Of a stretch of DNA of 64,000 bases, positions 8,202 through 16,943 are shown in pieces; positions within the stretch are counted from its first letter, which is position 1, and each line of letters starts with the position of its first letter. Made by a program: the position numbers and the translations under genes. The DNA is from Sphaerisporangium corydalis. GTDB taxonomy: Bacteria; Actinomycetota; Actinomycetes; Streptosporangiales; Streptosporangiaceae. The stretch lies in the NCBI RefSeq assembly GCF_025506355.1, contig NZ_JANZYP010000004.1, forward strand, positions 51,657-115,656, written 5' to 3'. Below the pieces are notes generated by a model. That model did not search any database and was not told where the DNA came from. It was given only the letters and a program-made list of their open reading frames with translations.

Positions 8202-8699
8202 GTGGAAGAAGGCACTTCTAAGTCCCCCGGGCACTGCGGGGATACCGGCGGCGACTACGACGTTCTCCAGTGGGACACCCGCGAGGACTGCGAGGTCCGG
8301 CAGATCCTCGACCGGATCGCCGACAAGTGGTCGCTGCTCGTCATCGCCCTGCTCGACCGGCGCAGCCTGCGTTTCACCGAGCTGAAGCGCGAGGTCGACG
8401 GGATCAGCCAGCGGATGCTGACCCGCACCCTGCGCCATCTGGAACGCGACGGCCTGGTGCGCCGCACCGTTCATCCGACCGTGCCGCCGCGCGTGGACTA
8501 CGAGCTCACACCCCTGGGCGCGACCCTGCACGACACCATCCAGACGCTGGTCACCTGGACCGAGAGGCACCAGAACGAGATCGCCGCCTCCCGCGCGGCG
8601 TACGACGTCCGCGCGGCGGCCGAGCGTGAGACGGCGGAGGCCGAGACCACCGAACGGAACGCCATCGCCCACGCCGCCCTCACGAACCGCCCCCGCTGA
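8202..8699 (+). CDS. HxlR-family winged-helix regulator
   Basis: 165 residues. The HxlR core spans about 24-115: REDCEVRQILDRIADKWSLL, then FTELKREVDGISQRMLTRTL and a wing with VPPRVDYELTPLG. Cys30 in DCEVRQ sits where redox- or quinone-sensing HxlR proteins such as YodB carry their reactive cysteine. The start is GTG at 8202 with a weak ribosome site; no in-frame ATG exists before the domain. The C-terminal tail (120-165) is Ala/Glu/Arg rich. It probably represses the divergent exporter. Confidence 0.85.
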   Translation: MEEGTSKSPGHCGDTGGDYDVLQWDTREDCEVRQILDRIADKWSLLVIALLDRRSLRFTELKREVDGISQRMLTRTLRHLERDGLVRRTVHPTVPPRVDYELTPLGATLHDTIQTLVTWTERHQNEIAASRAAYDVRAAAERETAEAETTERNAIAHAALTNRPR

Positions 8700-8908
8700 C
8701 CGGTCACCTACCCCGGCCCGCGCCCCAACCGGTCACCGACCCCGGCCCGCGCCCCAACCGGTCACCGACCCCGGCCCGCGCCCGGACCGGTCATCAGTCC
8801 CGGCCCGCGCCCGGACCGGTCACTGGTCCCGGCCCGCGCCCGGACCAGTCACTGGTCCCGGCCCGCGCCCGGTTCGGTCATCGGTCCCGGTCCGCGCCCG
8901 GTGGCCGC
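8699..8908. repeat. 30-bp tandem repeat, about 7 copies
   Basis: Units of the type ACCGGTCACCGACCCCGGCC... start every 30 bases from 8699 to about 8879. The array begins at the last base of the HxlR stop codon and runs into the last codons of the convergent GNAT gene (stop 8878). It therefore fills the whole intergenic space. Confidence 0.9.
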
Positions 8909-9345
8909 ACCATGTAGATGTCGATCGGGTCCTCTGACTCGACGGTGAACCCGTGGCGTTCGTACAGCCGCCGGGCGGCGCTGCCCCGCAGGACGTTCAA
9001 GCGGACGGGCAGGCCATCGGCGTCGGTCCGGTCCAGGAGCGTCCGCAGGACGACCGTGCCGAGCCCCCTGCCCTGGACGTCCGGGGCGAGATAGAAGTGC
9101 TCCAGCCACCACCCGTCCTCGGCCGGCCGCAACGCGACACTGCCCGCGAAGGCGCCATCGGCCACGATGACCGACGTGTGCCGCGCGGAGAACGAGTCCC
9201 GCAACCGCTGCCGCACCCGCCCCTCGTCATACCGCCCCAACCTCTCCAAATCCCCCCGCATCACCACAGCCCGCAACTCCGCAATCACCTCAACATCCCC
9301 CGCCTCGGCCGGCCGCATCCCCCATTCCACGGGCCGGCCCGACAT
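8878..9345 (-). CDS. GNAT-family N-acetyltransferase
   Basis: 155 residues with an acetyl-CoA binding core: HFYLAPDVQGRGLGTVVLRTLL contains the Q/RxxGxG/A signature, followed by NVLRGSAARRLYERHGF. The substrate is unknown. The start is uncertain: ATG at 9345 is used, ATG at 9318 begins right at the domain, and a GTG at 9453 has GAGG nearby but adds a non-conserved Arg-rich leader. The 3' end is embedded in the 30-bp repeat array. Confidence 0.8.
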   Translation of the reverse strand: MSGRPVEWGMRPAEAGDVEVIAELRAVVMRGDLERLGRYDEGRVRQRLRDSFSARHTSVIVADGAFAGSVALRPAEDGWWLEHFYLAPDVQGRGLGTVVLRTLLDRTDADGLPVRLNVLRGSAARRLYERHGFTVESEDPIDIYMVRPPGADRDR

Positions 9346-9479
9346 GACACCGGGCACCACCCGTCCCGCCTTCGTCCTCGCGTCCACGGCTGGATTATGC
9401 CAGCGAGGCCGTACGAGGACGCGCGCGACCAGGACCGTCCGACGTCCGCTCACGAGCTGCCCTCACCGGGTGGAGGCGG

Positions 9480-10607
9480 TCAGCGTTTGAGGAGGGTGCG
9501 GAGGCCGGTGGCGAGGTGGGTGTAGTGGGAGTCGTGGTTGTAGGTTTGGGCGGAGAGGCGGAGGAGGCCTGCGCCGGGCCAGGGTTTGATGCCTGTGTGG
9601 CAGCCCAGTTGGCGGAAGATGTCGGCGGACAGGGCCTCCGCCTGTTCGGTGGTCTCGGCGATGCCGGGGGGCAGGCGCAGGACGCGCATGGACAGTTCGG
9701 GGTCGGAGCGCCACGGCACCAGCCCGGCGATCTCGGCGAGGATCCGCTGCCCGCGCGCGACCAGTGCGGCGTTGCGTACGCGCACCTCGGGGGTGGCGAA
9801 GGCCAGGGCGTGCGGGGCGGCCAGCCAGGGGGTGTAGTCGCGGGTGCCCTGGAACTCGACGCTCCTCGGAAAGCCGTCCCGCTGAAAGAACGAGACGATC
9901 ACCGGTTCGACCCGGTCGCGCCACTGCGGGGCCACGGCCAGGACGCCCGAGGGTCTCGGCGCGAAGGCCCATTTGTGCAGGTTCCCGGTCCAGAAGTCGG
10001 CGCCCAGTTCGCTGACGTCCACGTCCACCATGCCCGGCGCGTGCGCCGCGTCCACGATGGTCACCACGCCGAGCGCGCGGAAGCCGTCCACCAGGCGGCG
10101 GACGGGCAGCAGGCGGGCGGTGCTTGAGGTGATGTGGTCGAAGACGGCCAGTTTCGTGCGGGGGGTGACGGCGCCGAGGAACGTCTCGGCGGCCTGCTCC
10201 CCCGTCCACTCGCCGTCCGCCCGCCCGGGCAGGGTCACCTGGACCACCTTCGCCCCGGTCCGCGCGGCGGTGCGGCGGGCGGCGATCTCGACAGCGCCGT
10301 AGATGTGGTCGCCGATCAGGATCTCGTCGCCGGGGGCGAGCGGGACGCTGTTCAGCGCGACCGCGACGCCCTCGGTCACGTTGGTGACGAACGCCAGCCC
10401 TTCGGGGTCGCTGCCGAGGAACGCGGCGATCTCGTGCCTGGCCTTGGCGATCCGGTCCAGGACGGTGGCGAAGAAGGAGTCCGGGTCCCGCTCCATCTCC
10501 CGGCGCAGCTCGTCCTGCCGCTTGAGGACGTGGCGGGGCGCGGCACCGAAGGAACCGTGGTTCAGGTGCGCGAACGACGGGTCGAGGGCGAAGTCGTCGA
10601 TGTCCAC
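9480..10607 (-). CDS. Aminotransferase class V, isopenicillin-N epimerase-like
   Basis: 375 residues, PLP fold type I. It opens with HLNHGSFGAAPRHVL (14-28), a hallmark of the CefD-like group, and carries VDAAHAPG (Asp186, His189) and GNLHKWAFAP with His211-Lys212 as the cofactor lysine pair. The GTG at 10607 has no ribosome site, but TAATGT lies seven bases upstream, which fits a leaderless start. No beta-lactam genes are nearby, so it is more likely a general epimerase, desulfurase or lyase. It is unlike the other class V gene at 5340 beyond the shared fold. Confidence 0.85.
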   Translation of the reverse strand: MDIDDFALDPSFAHLNHGSFGAAPRHVLKRQDELRREMERDPDSFFATVLDRIAKARHEIAAFLGSDPEGLAFVTNVTEGVAVALNSVPLAPGDEILIGDHIYGAVEIAARRTAARTGAKVVQVTLPGRADGEWTGEQAAETFLGAVTPRTKLAVFDHITSSTARLLPVRRLVDGFRALGVVTIVDAAHAPGMVDVDVSELGADFWTGNLHKWAFAPRPSGVLAVAPQWRDRVEPVIVSFFQRDGFPRSVEFQGTRDYTPWLAAPHALAFATPEVRVRNAALVARGQRILAEIAGLVPWRSDPELSMRVLRLPPGIAETTEQAEALSADIFRQLGCHTGIKPWPGAGLLRLSAQTYNHDSHYTHLATGLRTLLKR

Positions 10608-10620
10608 GATCCGGACATTA
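10605..10620 (-). promoter_or_regulatory. Leaderless -10 box for the class V aminotransferase gene
   Basis: On the minus strand TAATGT (10620-10615) is followed by seven bases and the GTG at 10607, with no ribosome site. Confidence 0.5.
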
Positions 10621-10695
10621 ACCTGCCGAACCGGCGAACTCTACACCCGGTGTGCCCGGACGGCGGGCCCGTGAACGCCCGGACCGGACGGGTGG

Positions 10696-11943
10696 TCAGA
10701 AGGTGAAGGCCTGGGTGCGGACGCTGTTGTCGAAGTTGGACAGCAGGAGTTCGGGGTCGCCGACGGCGCGGATGCCGGGCAGGCGGGTGAACAGCTCGCG
10801 GTACATGATCTTGATTTCCTGGCGGGCGAGGTTGGCGCCCAGGCAGAAGTGCGGCCCGGGGCCGCCGAAGCCCACATGCGGGTTGGGCTTGCGGGTGATG
10901 TCGTACCGGTCGGGGTCGGCGAAGACGTCGGCGTCGCGGTTGGCCGAGCCGTAGAACAGCACCACCTTGTCGCCGGGCAAAAGCCGCACGCCCCGCATCT
11001 CGTACTCCTCGGTGACGGTACGGCGGAACTGCATGATCGGCGAGACGTACCGGACGGTCTCCTCGATCGCGCCGCCGATGTGGCCCTCGAAGTCGCCGGC
11101 CAGGCGGTCACGCTCGCCGGGGTTGTCGGTGAGCAGCTTGAGCCCGTGGGCCATGGTGTTGCGGGCCGTCTCGTTGCCCGCGACCAGGAGCAGGGTGAAG
11201 AACGAGCCGAGCTCCTTCGGCGTCAGCCGCTCCCCGTCGGGGTTGGCGTTGACCAGCGCGGAGACCAGGTCGTCGGCCGGTTCGCGTTCCCGCCGGCGGC
11301 CCAGCTCGATCACCAGGCGCTGCAGGGAGAACAGCGCCGCCATGTTGCGCCCCGCCATCGCGACGGTGCGCGGGAGGCTCATGCGCACCCCGGTGTACGC
11401 CGTGGAGACGTCGACGTGGCGGTGGACCTTGGCCCGGATGGCGTCGGGGACGCCGACCATGGCGCAGATCACCTGGATGGGCAGCCGGGCGGCGACCTGC
11501 GCGACGAAGTCACGCGGGCCCTCCTTGACCACGTCGTCCACGATGCGCTCGGCGGACCTGACGATGTCGTCGTCGAGCTTGGCCAGCATCTTGGGCGAGA
11601 ACGCGCGCGACACGATGCGGCGGAGCCGGGCGTGCCTGGGGTCGTCGAGGTTGACCATCGAGTCGCCGAAGACGTGCTTCACCCAGCCGGGCGGCTCGGG
11701 GTTGGTCACGGCGGGCTCGCTGGAGAAGACCCTGGCGTCGCGGCTGGCCTCGACGACGTCGGCGTGCCGCACCAGGGCGTGGAATCCCTTGCCCGACCGG
11801 AGCAGCGGCACCCGCCGCTCGGCGAAGAACACGGGGTGGTCGAGGCTCCTGAGCCGCGCAAAGTCCGCGTCGCGCTGCCGGGGCGGCCTGCGCCAGAACG
11901 CGAGGTCCGCCAGGTCGATGCCCGTCTCCACCGCCGTTGTCAC
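10696..11943 (-). CDS. Cytochrome P450
   Basis: 415 residues, soluble bacterial class. The I-helix oxygen-activation motif is AGNETA (255-260), the K-helix ExxR is ETVR (295-298), and the haem loop is FGGPGPHFCLGAN with Cys367 as thiolate ligand. The overall pattern (VNLDDPRHARLRRIVSRAF, PNPHVGFGG) recalls the CYP124/125/142 group that oxidises sterol or branched lipid tails; that similarity is by eye. The GTG at 11943 follows an AGGA-containing site. No ferredoxin or reductase gene is adjacent. Confidence 0.9.
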   Translation of the reverse strand: MTTAVETGIDLADLAFWRRPPRQRDADFARLRSLDHPVFFAERRVPLLRSGKGFHALVRHADVVEASRDARVFSSEPAVTNPEPPGWVKHVFGDSMVNLDDPRHARLRRIVSRAFSPKMLAKLDDDIVRSAERIVDDVVKEGPRDFVAQVAARLPIQVICAMVGVPDAIRAKVHRHVDVSTAYTGVRMSLPRTVAMAGRNMAALFSLQRLVIELGRRREREPADDLVSALVNANPDGERLTPKELGSFFTLLLVAGNETARNTMAHGLKLLTDNPGERDRLAGDFEGHIGGAIEETVRYVSPIMQFRRTVTEEYEMRGVRLLPGDKVVLFYGSANRDADVFADPDRYDITRKPNPHVGFGGPGPHFCLGANLARQEIKIMYRELFTRLPGIRAVGDPELLLSNFDNSVRTQAFTF

Positions 11944-11991
11944 GGTCCTATCCTGGCACGCCCGTGACCGTCCCGCCCGCGCCTCGGAGAA

Positions 11992-12085
11992 GGCACGGGA
12001 CGGGACCCGGCCCGGTGACCGGACACGGGACGGGACCCGGCCCGATGGCAAGGGCACGGGACGGACCGGCCCCGTGACAGGGCAC
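11992..12085. repeat. About 30-bp tandem repeat, 3 copies, upstream of the P450 gene
   Basis: GGCACGGGACGGGACCCGG-type units start near 11992, 12022 and 12053. They occupy the gap between the phosphotransferase gene stop (12159) and the P450 start (11943). Confidence 0.75.
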
Positions 12086-12158
12086 GCGTCGTGCGGCCAT
12101 CGGCGATGGCCGTCCGGCGGAGGTGGAGGCCGGCGGTGCGGACGCCGGCCGGTGCGGG

Positions 12159-13070
12159 TCAGCGGTACGGCTGCCAGCGGGTGGTCAGGTCGCGGGCCCG
12201 GAACGTCCGCATGCGGTGTTCCCACTGGGCGCGGATCCCCGGGTTGCTGCGCAGGATGGGCAGCACGCTGGTGACCAGCTTCAGCTCCCGCAGGCGGCGC
12301 AGCGCCGGGAAGCCGTCCCACTCGGTGACGTCCACGCCGTAGTGCTTCACCAGCATCGCGTGGTCGTCGATCGCGTAGTCGAGGCGGAGCCGGCCGACCG
12401 CGACGGGGGCGAGGTCCCACTCCCGAGGGCCGATGGCGGTGCCGTCGAAGTCGCACAGCACCGCCCCGCGCGGCCCGGCGATGAGGTTGCCGACGAACGC
12501 GTCCCCGTGGATGAGCCCCGGGGGCAGCGCGAAACGGAGCCGCGCGAGCTGCTCCTCGATCTCGTCGCACTCGCCCAGCAGGAAAGCGTGGTCGCCGGCG
12601 TCCAGTTCCTCGGGCTCGGCGAGCCGCTGGCGGACCTCCTCCATGGGACGCCAGTTCGGCAGCCCGGCCGGCGGGCGGGGCAGCGCGTGCAGGCGCTGGA
12701 GCAGGACCGCCAGTTCGGCGCCGCCGGGCCGCGCCCCGGTCTCGGGGACGTGCTCCCACAGGGTGATCACCTGCCCGTGCAGCCGGATGGGCTGCTCCGG
12801 CCCGGCGAGGAGCCGCACCGCGGGGAAGTCGTGCGTGGCCAGCCAGCGCGCGACCTTCACCACGGTCTCGGCCCGGTCGCGCGCGGCGGTGGAGCCGGCG
12901 ATGCGCACCACCACCGGGGACGCGCGCAGCCGGAACACGGCGTTGTTGGTGAACTTGATCAGCTCGGCCCCGTCGGGGTCCAGCCCTCTCTCGGCGCAGA
13001 CCGCCACCAGCAGCGAGCGCAGGTTGTCGCGGGTGAGCCCGCCGGAGGGGTCTATCGTGGCGATGCTCAT
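12159..13070 (-). CDS. Aminoglycoside phosphotransferase (APH)-fold kinase
   Basis: 303 residues. The kinase-like fold is shown by the catalytic loop LIHGDAFVGNL (His188, catalytic Asp190) and the metal-binding CDFDGTAIGPREWDLAP (Asp207). The N-lobe contains NNAVFRLRASPVVVRI with the ATP-lysine replaced by an arginine-rich strand, as in several small APH proteins. The substrate is unknown. The ATG overlaps the end of the upstream XRE/TPR gene as ATGA, so the two are coupled; this regulator-kinase pair is common in actinomycetes. Confidence 0.85.
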   Translation of the reverse strand: MSIATIDPSGGLTRDNLRSLLVAVCAERGLDPDGAELIKFTNNAVFRLRASPVVVRIAGSTAARDRAETVVKVARWLATHDFPAVRLLAGPEQPIRLHGQVITLWEHVPETGARPGGAELAVLLQRLHALPRPPAGLPNWRPMEEVRQRLAEPEELDAGDHAFLLGECDEIEEQLARLRFALPPGLIHGDAFVGNLIAGPRGAVLCDFDGTAIGPREWDLAPVAVGRLRLDYAIDDHAMLVKHYGVDVTEWDGFPALRRLRELKLVTSVLPILRSNPGIRAQWEHRMRTFRARDLTTRWQPYR

Positions 13071-14431
13071 ACGGCCCGCATGTCCGCGATGCGGCGCCGC
13101 AGCTCGCGCGCCGAGGAGTTCTCCGCCCGCTGCGCCGCCGCGGACTCCAGCGGCTCCAGCCGGTCGACCGTCCGCACTGACCTGATCTGGCCGACCAGCG
13201 TGACGGCTTCGTGCCCGTTGTCCACTCCGCTCTCCACTTCCCCCATCTGGAGCTGCGCCGTGGCCAGCCCGATCAGTTCGAACACTTTGCTCCGCGCCAT
13301 GGTCAGATCGCGTTTTCGCACGCTGCTGCTGAGCAGCTCGGCGGCTTTGGCCAGGTGGGCCGGGTGGGTCGGCGCGAGCCCCGCGTGCGTCATGCCGGTC
13401 GCCGCGTCCAGGTCGGCCTCGCCGAAGAACCGCACCCAGGCCGGGGCCGCGTCGCGGTCGGCGCGGTTGAACTCGTCACGGGCCCGCCGGATGGACTTCA
13501 TCGCGAGCCGCTCGTCGCCGAGCAGGCCGTACGCCCAGGCCTCGTTGGCGCACAGCATGGAGACGGTCAGCTCGCAGCTCGCGTCCTGGGCGCAGATCTG
13601 CCCGAGCTGGAAGAACCGCAACGCGTCCTCGACGCGTTTGACGTGCAGGTGGAGGCGGCCCATGCGGTAGAGGATGTTCGCGGCCAGCGAGGGGTCGTTG
13701 GCGTATTTGGCCTGTTCCAGGGCGCGGGCGAGGTGCTGGCGCGCGGCGCCGTTCAGGCCGACGTCGAAGGAGGTCCACCCGGCGAGGTTGTGCTGGTCGG
13801 CCAGGGCGCGGTGCAGCCGGCGGCCGACCTCCTCCGAGCAGCTCACGTGCAGAAGGTGCTGGGACCAGGCGAGCTGGGACACCACCGCGTCCCGGCAGAT
13901 GCCGCCGCCGTAGCGGTAGTCGAGCGCGCGCAGCGACTGGGTGACCGTCTCGACCTGCTCCACCTCGGCGTCGCCGATCCTCGCCGGGACGGGGGTGTCG
14001 ACGCGGGCCAGCGGCCGGCGCCAGTCGTCCACCGTCAGCACCGCGGCCCCGATCGTCACCTGGGCGGCGTGCGCCAGCAGCCGCCGCACCTGCTCGTCCT
14101 CGTCGGCGTCCTCGTAGGGACCCGCGCGGGACGGCTCGCCGTCGTGGGGGGCGTCCTCGTAGGCGAGCCCCATGTACCCCCGGGGGGCGCCGAGGCCGTC
14201 CGCGATGCGCACCAGCACGTCGTACGCCATGACCTGGCGCCCGTTGAGGATCTCGGAGATCTCGGACTGCGATTGCCCGGTCAGCGCGGCGATCCTGCGC
14301 TGGGAGACCCCGACGCGCTGCAGCAGCAGGTAGACCGTGGCGATGTCCCGTACCGCCAGTGCCTGGCGCATCTGGGGCCGCTCCCAGATGGCGAAGCTGA
14401 TCACCTGATCGCTCGCGTGAGTGACGTTCAT
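13067..14431 (-). CDS. XRE-family regulator with TPR-like C-terminal domain
   Basis: 454 residues. The HTH lies at about 36-80 (RVGVSQRRIAALTGQSQSEI), followed by an acidic linker (90-112) and a long helical, TPR-like sensor region from about 170 to 420, in the style of peptide- or partner-sensing regulators. The ATG at 14431 has GGAGG six bases upstream. It is coupled to the phosphotransferase downstream and divergent from a HATPase gene 257 bases away. The signal is not known. Confidence 0.85.
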   Translation of the reverse strand: MNVTHASDQVISFAIWERPQMRQALAVRDIATVYLLLQRVGVSQRRIAALTGQSQSEISEILNGRQVMAYDVLVRIADGLGAPRGYMGLAYEDAPHDGEPSRAGPYEDADEDEQVRRLLAHAAQVTIGAAVLTVDDWRRPLARVDTPVPARIGDAEVEQVETVTQSLRALDYRYGGGICRDAVVSQLAWSQHLLHVSCSEEVGRRLHRALADQHNLAGWTSFDVGLNGAARQHLARALEQAKYANDPSLAANILYRMGRLHLHVKRVEDALRFFQLGQICAQDASCELTVSMLCANEAWAYGLLGDERLAMKSIRRARDEFNRADRDAAPAWVRFFGEADLDAATGMTHAGLAPTHPAHLAKAAELLSSSVRKRDLTMARSKVFELIGLATAQLQMGEVESGVDNGHEAVTLVGQIRSVRTVDRLEPLESAAAQRAENSSARELRRRIADMRAV

Positions 14432-14688
14432 ACTGCCCCTCCGACAGTCAAGTCCTCTGACCCGTCAATTAACCCAGGACCTGCGGGATCCCGGAGGGGA
14501 TAACCGTAGGACCGATCACCTGGGCAGATCGGCTGCGCCGATCGCTCCTAGAACGGAGATGGGTATCGGTGAGGCGTCTTACCACCCGGTGCGCACTTCC
14601 CCCACCCTGGAAGGCACTGCCCCGGGGGGATCACCGCGCGCTTCCTCCGCTCATGTCATCGTCCGAGAGCACAAGGAGTGATTCGCTC

Positions 14689-15240
14689 ATGCGCGCCGAG
14701 CAGCCCGTCCAGCAGGAGGCTCTCCACCGCACCGGGGTCCTGGCGGAAGAGCGGTGCGGCCACGAGCCCCGCGTCCCCGGTCATGGCGCCTTCCGCGTAC
14801 TGATCACGATGCTTCGCGGCGGCACCGCCTCGCGGGGCGCCCGGTCGGCCGTGCGGCGGGCCCTGGCCGGCGCGGGCGTCACCGCCGACGAGATCAGCGA
14901 CACCGAGGTCATCGTGGCGGAGCTCGCCGCGAACTCCGAGAAGCATTCCCGAGGGCCGTACGAGCTGCGCATCCACTGCCTGAGCGGCATCCCGATGTGG
15001 TGCGAGATGGTGGACGGCGGGCACGAGCTGGGCGAGATCCCCGGCATCCTCGCGCGCCTGCAGGTGGACGCGGAGGCCGGCCTGGAGCCGTTCGCCGAGA
15101 ACGGGCGCGGGCTGCTGCTCGCCCACATGCTGTCCAACGGCCGCTGCTACGCCTACCCGACCACGATGTCGGCCGGAGGCGCGCCCGGGAAGGCCGTCGC
15201 CTTCGCCCTGCCCGCCGCCCCCTGCGAGGGCGGCGGCTGA
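14689..15240 (+). CDS. HATPase_c anti-sigma-factor-like ATP-binding protein
   Basis: 183 residues with a single GHKL ATP-binding domain: N-box VAELAANSEKHS, a degenerate G1 region (EMVDGGHELG) and G2 box ENGRGLLLAHMLS. An N-terminal extension of about 35 residues precedes the domain. The ATG at 14689 follows AAGGAG by 10 bases. It is the second orphan HATPase next to an XRE regulator in this window (the first is at 2328) and probably works with the divergent regulator. Confidence 0.8.
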   Translation: MRAEQPVQQEALHRTGVLAEERCGHEPRVPGHGAFRVLITMLRGGTASRGARSAVRRALAGAGVTADEISDTEVIVAELAANSEKHSRGPYELRIHCLSGIPMWCEMVDGGHELGEIPGILARLQVDAEAGLEPFAENGRGLLLAHMLSNGRCYAYPTTMSAGGAPGKAVAFALPAAPCEGGG

Positions 15241-15350
15241 ACGGCGGCGAAGCGGCGGCCTGCGGGGATGGGGTCCCGTTCAGGTGGTTGATGCGGGGAC
15301 TTCATGCTGCGGTGGGCCGGATGTCCGGATCGGCGGGGACCATCCGGAGT

Positions 15351-16796
15351 ATGAGTGCTTCGCGCGCATCCCGCCTGCTCACCGCCGTGACGCTGACCGT
15401 CACGGCGGTCCCCTCGCTCCTCACCGCACTCCCCGCCCACGCCCAGGCCACCAAGCAGGCCCGGGCGTGCCGTACCGCCGACCTGGTGGTGGCCGCGCCG
15501 TATGAGGTGGTGGACGGGCAGACGCGGGCCGGGACGGTCACCCTCTTCCAGGGCACGCGGAAGGAGGCCGTGCTCTCGCAGGACGCCAAGGGGATCGCCG
15601 ACCGGCCCGAACGCGGCGACTCGTTCGGCGCGGCCGTGGCCTCGGGCGACTTCGACGGTGACGGCTGCGGCGACCTGGCGATCGGCGCGTCGGAGGAGTT
15701 CGCGGGCACGCCGGTGCCGGACGGCGCTGACGGCAACGGGATCGTGCACGTGCTGTACGGCACGGGTCACGGCTTCGTGCCGGCGGGGACGCTGGACGTG
15801 ACGCACCTCGGCCGGGCCAGGGACACCGACAGGTTCGGCGCCGCGCTGGCCGCCGGGGATCTCGACGGCGACGGGGACGACGAGCTGGTGGTCGGCGTCC
15901 CCGGTCTGGCCGAGGGCGGCGGGGCCGGGATCTTCGGCATGAAGAAGCGCAAGCCGACCGGCAAGGGCACGCTCATCACCCAGGCCACGTCGTGGGTGGC
16001 GCAGGACCACACCGAGACCGAGCAGTTCGGCGCGGCCGTGGCGGTCGGCGACTTCGACGGGAACGGGCGCGCGGAGCTGGCCGTCGGCGCCCCGTCGGAC
16101 ACCGTCGGCACCACCCCCGGCGGCGGCTCGGTGACGATCCTGGACCTGCGCGCCCGCCAGGCGGGCCTGTACTCGCAGAACAGCCCCGGGGTGTCGGGCG
16201 AGGCGGAGAAGTGGGACGCCTTCGGCGCGGCGCTGGCGGCGGGCGACTTCGACCACGACGGCCGCGACGACCTGGCGGTCGGGGTTCCAGGTGAAGGGCT
16301 GGACGCCTTCCAGGACGGGCCGATGTACGGCAACGGGGGCGTGCACGTGATGTACGGGATGAGCCGGGGGCTGACGGCGATCGGCAGCGAGTTCTGGTCG
16401 CGCCGGACCAGGGGCATCGGCGGGAAGAGCCTGAACGTCGACCGGCTCGGGTCGGCGCTCGCGGCCGGCGACCTCAACGGGGACGGCGACGCGGAGCTGG
16501 CCATCGGGATCCCCGGCTCCGGCCGGGTCCTGGTGCTCGCCGGTACGCGCACGGGCGGGCTGACGGCCCGGCACCGGGTCATCCTGACGGGCAGGAAGGC
16601 GCATCCGGGCGACCTGTTCGGCTCGTCGGTCTCGATCACCGGCACGGGCCTGGCCGTCGGCGCGCCGGGCGCGGGCCGGGTCACCGTGGTCCCCGCCAAG
16701 GCGCGAAAGGGCTCCTACACCGGGCTCCGCCCCGAGAAGGCCCGCCTGCTGTCCGGCCCCGCCACGGGCCTGTTCGGCTTCGCCCTCACCCCCTGA
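15351..16796 (+). CDS. Secreted FG-GAP (integrin-like beta-propeller) repeat protein
   Basis: 481 residues with a Sec-type signal peptide (hydrophobic 10-25, Ala-His-Ala cleavage region near 30-33). At least five FG-GAP units follow, each with FGAA-type openings and a calcium loop: DFDGDGCGD, DLDGDGDDE, DFDGNGRAE, DFDHDGRDD and DLNGDGDAE, plus a degenerate last unit. It is probably an extracellular or wall-associated beta-propeller that binds calcium. The start is uncertain: in-frame ATGs at 15321 and 15291 are possible and none has a strong ribosome site. Confidence 0.85.
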   Translation: MSASRASRLLTAVTLTVTAVPSLLTALPAHAQATKQARACRTADLVVAAPYEVVDGQTRAGTVTLFQGTRKEAVLSQDAKGIADRPERGDSFGAAVASGDFDGDGCGDLAIGASEEFAGTPVPDGADGNGIVHVLYGTGHGFVPAGTLDVTHLGRARDTDRFGAALAAGDLDGDGDDELVVGVPGLAEGGGAGIFGMKKRKPTGKGTLITQATSWVAQDHTETEQFGAAVAVGDFDGNGRAELAVGAPSDTVGTTPGGGSVTILDLRARQAGLYSQNSPGVSGEAEKWDAFGAALAAGDFDHDGRDDLAVGVPGEGLDAFQDGPMYGNGGVHVMYGMSRGLTAIGSEFWSRRTRGIGGKSLNVDRLGSALAAGDLNGDGDAELAIGIPGSGRVLVLAGTRTGGLTARHRVILTGRKAHPGDLFGSSVSITGTGLAVGAPGAGRVTVVPAKARKGSYTGLRPEKARLLSGPATGLFGFALTP

Positions 16797-16840
16797 CGCC
16801 CCCGCACACGACATCACCGCACCGCCCGATGACGAAAGGC

Positions 16841-16867
16841 TAACTTTTCATTTCTTATGAATAGTTA
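16841..16867. promoter_or_regulatory. Operator-like inverted repeat upstream of the galactoside operon
   Basis: Arms TAACTTTTCAT (16841-16851) and ATGAATAGTTA (16857-16867) pair at 10 of 11 positions around a 5-base spacer. It is a markedly AT-rich island about 75 bases before the binding-protein gene. The cluster's own GntR/FCD regulator is the likely binder (inference). Confidence 0.65.
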
Positions 16868-16943
16868 TTGACGACGCTCCGCCCCTGGTGCCAGGGTTCC
16901 TCTATCTCAACCGGCCCCCACCGGTTCTCAACGGAGGTCCCCT

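Noticed and set aside
9346..9453. Longer GNAT start at GTG 9453
   Set aside because: Adds 36 non-conserved Arg-rich residues; a GAGG nearby is not enough to prefer it.
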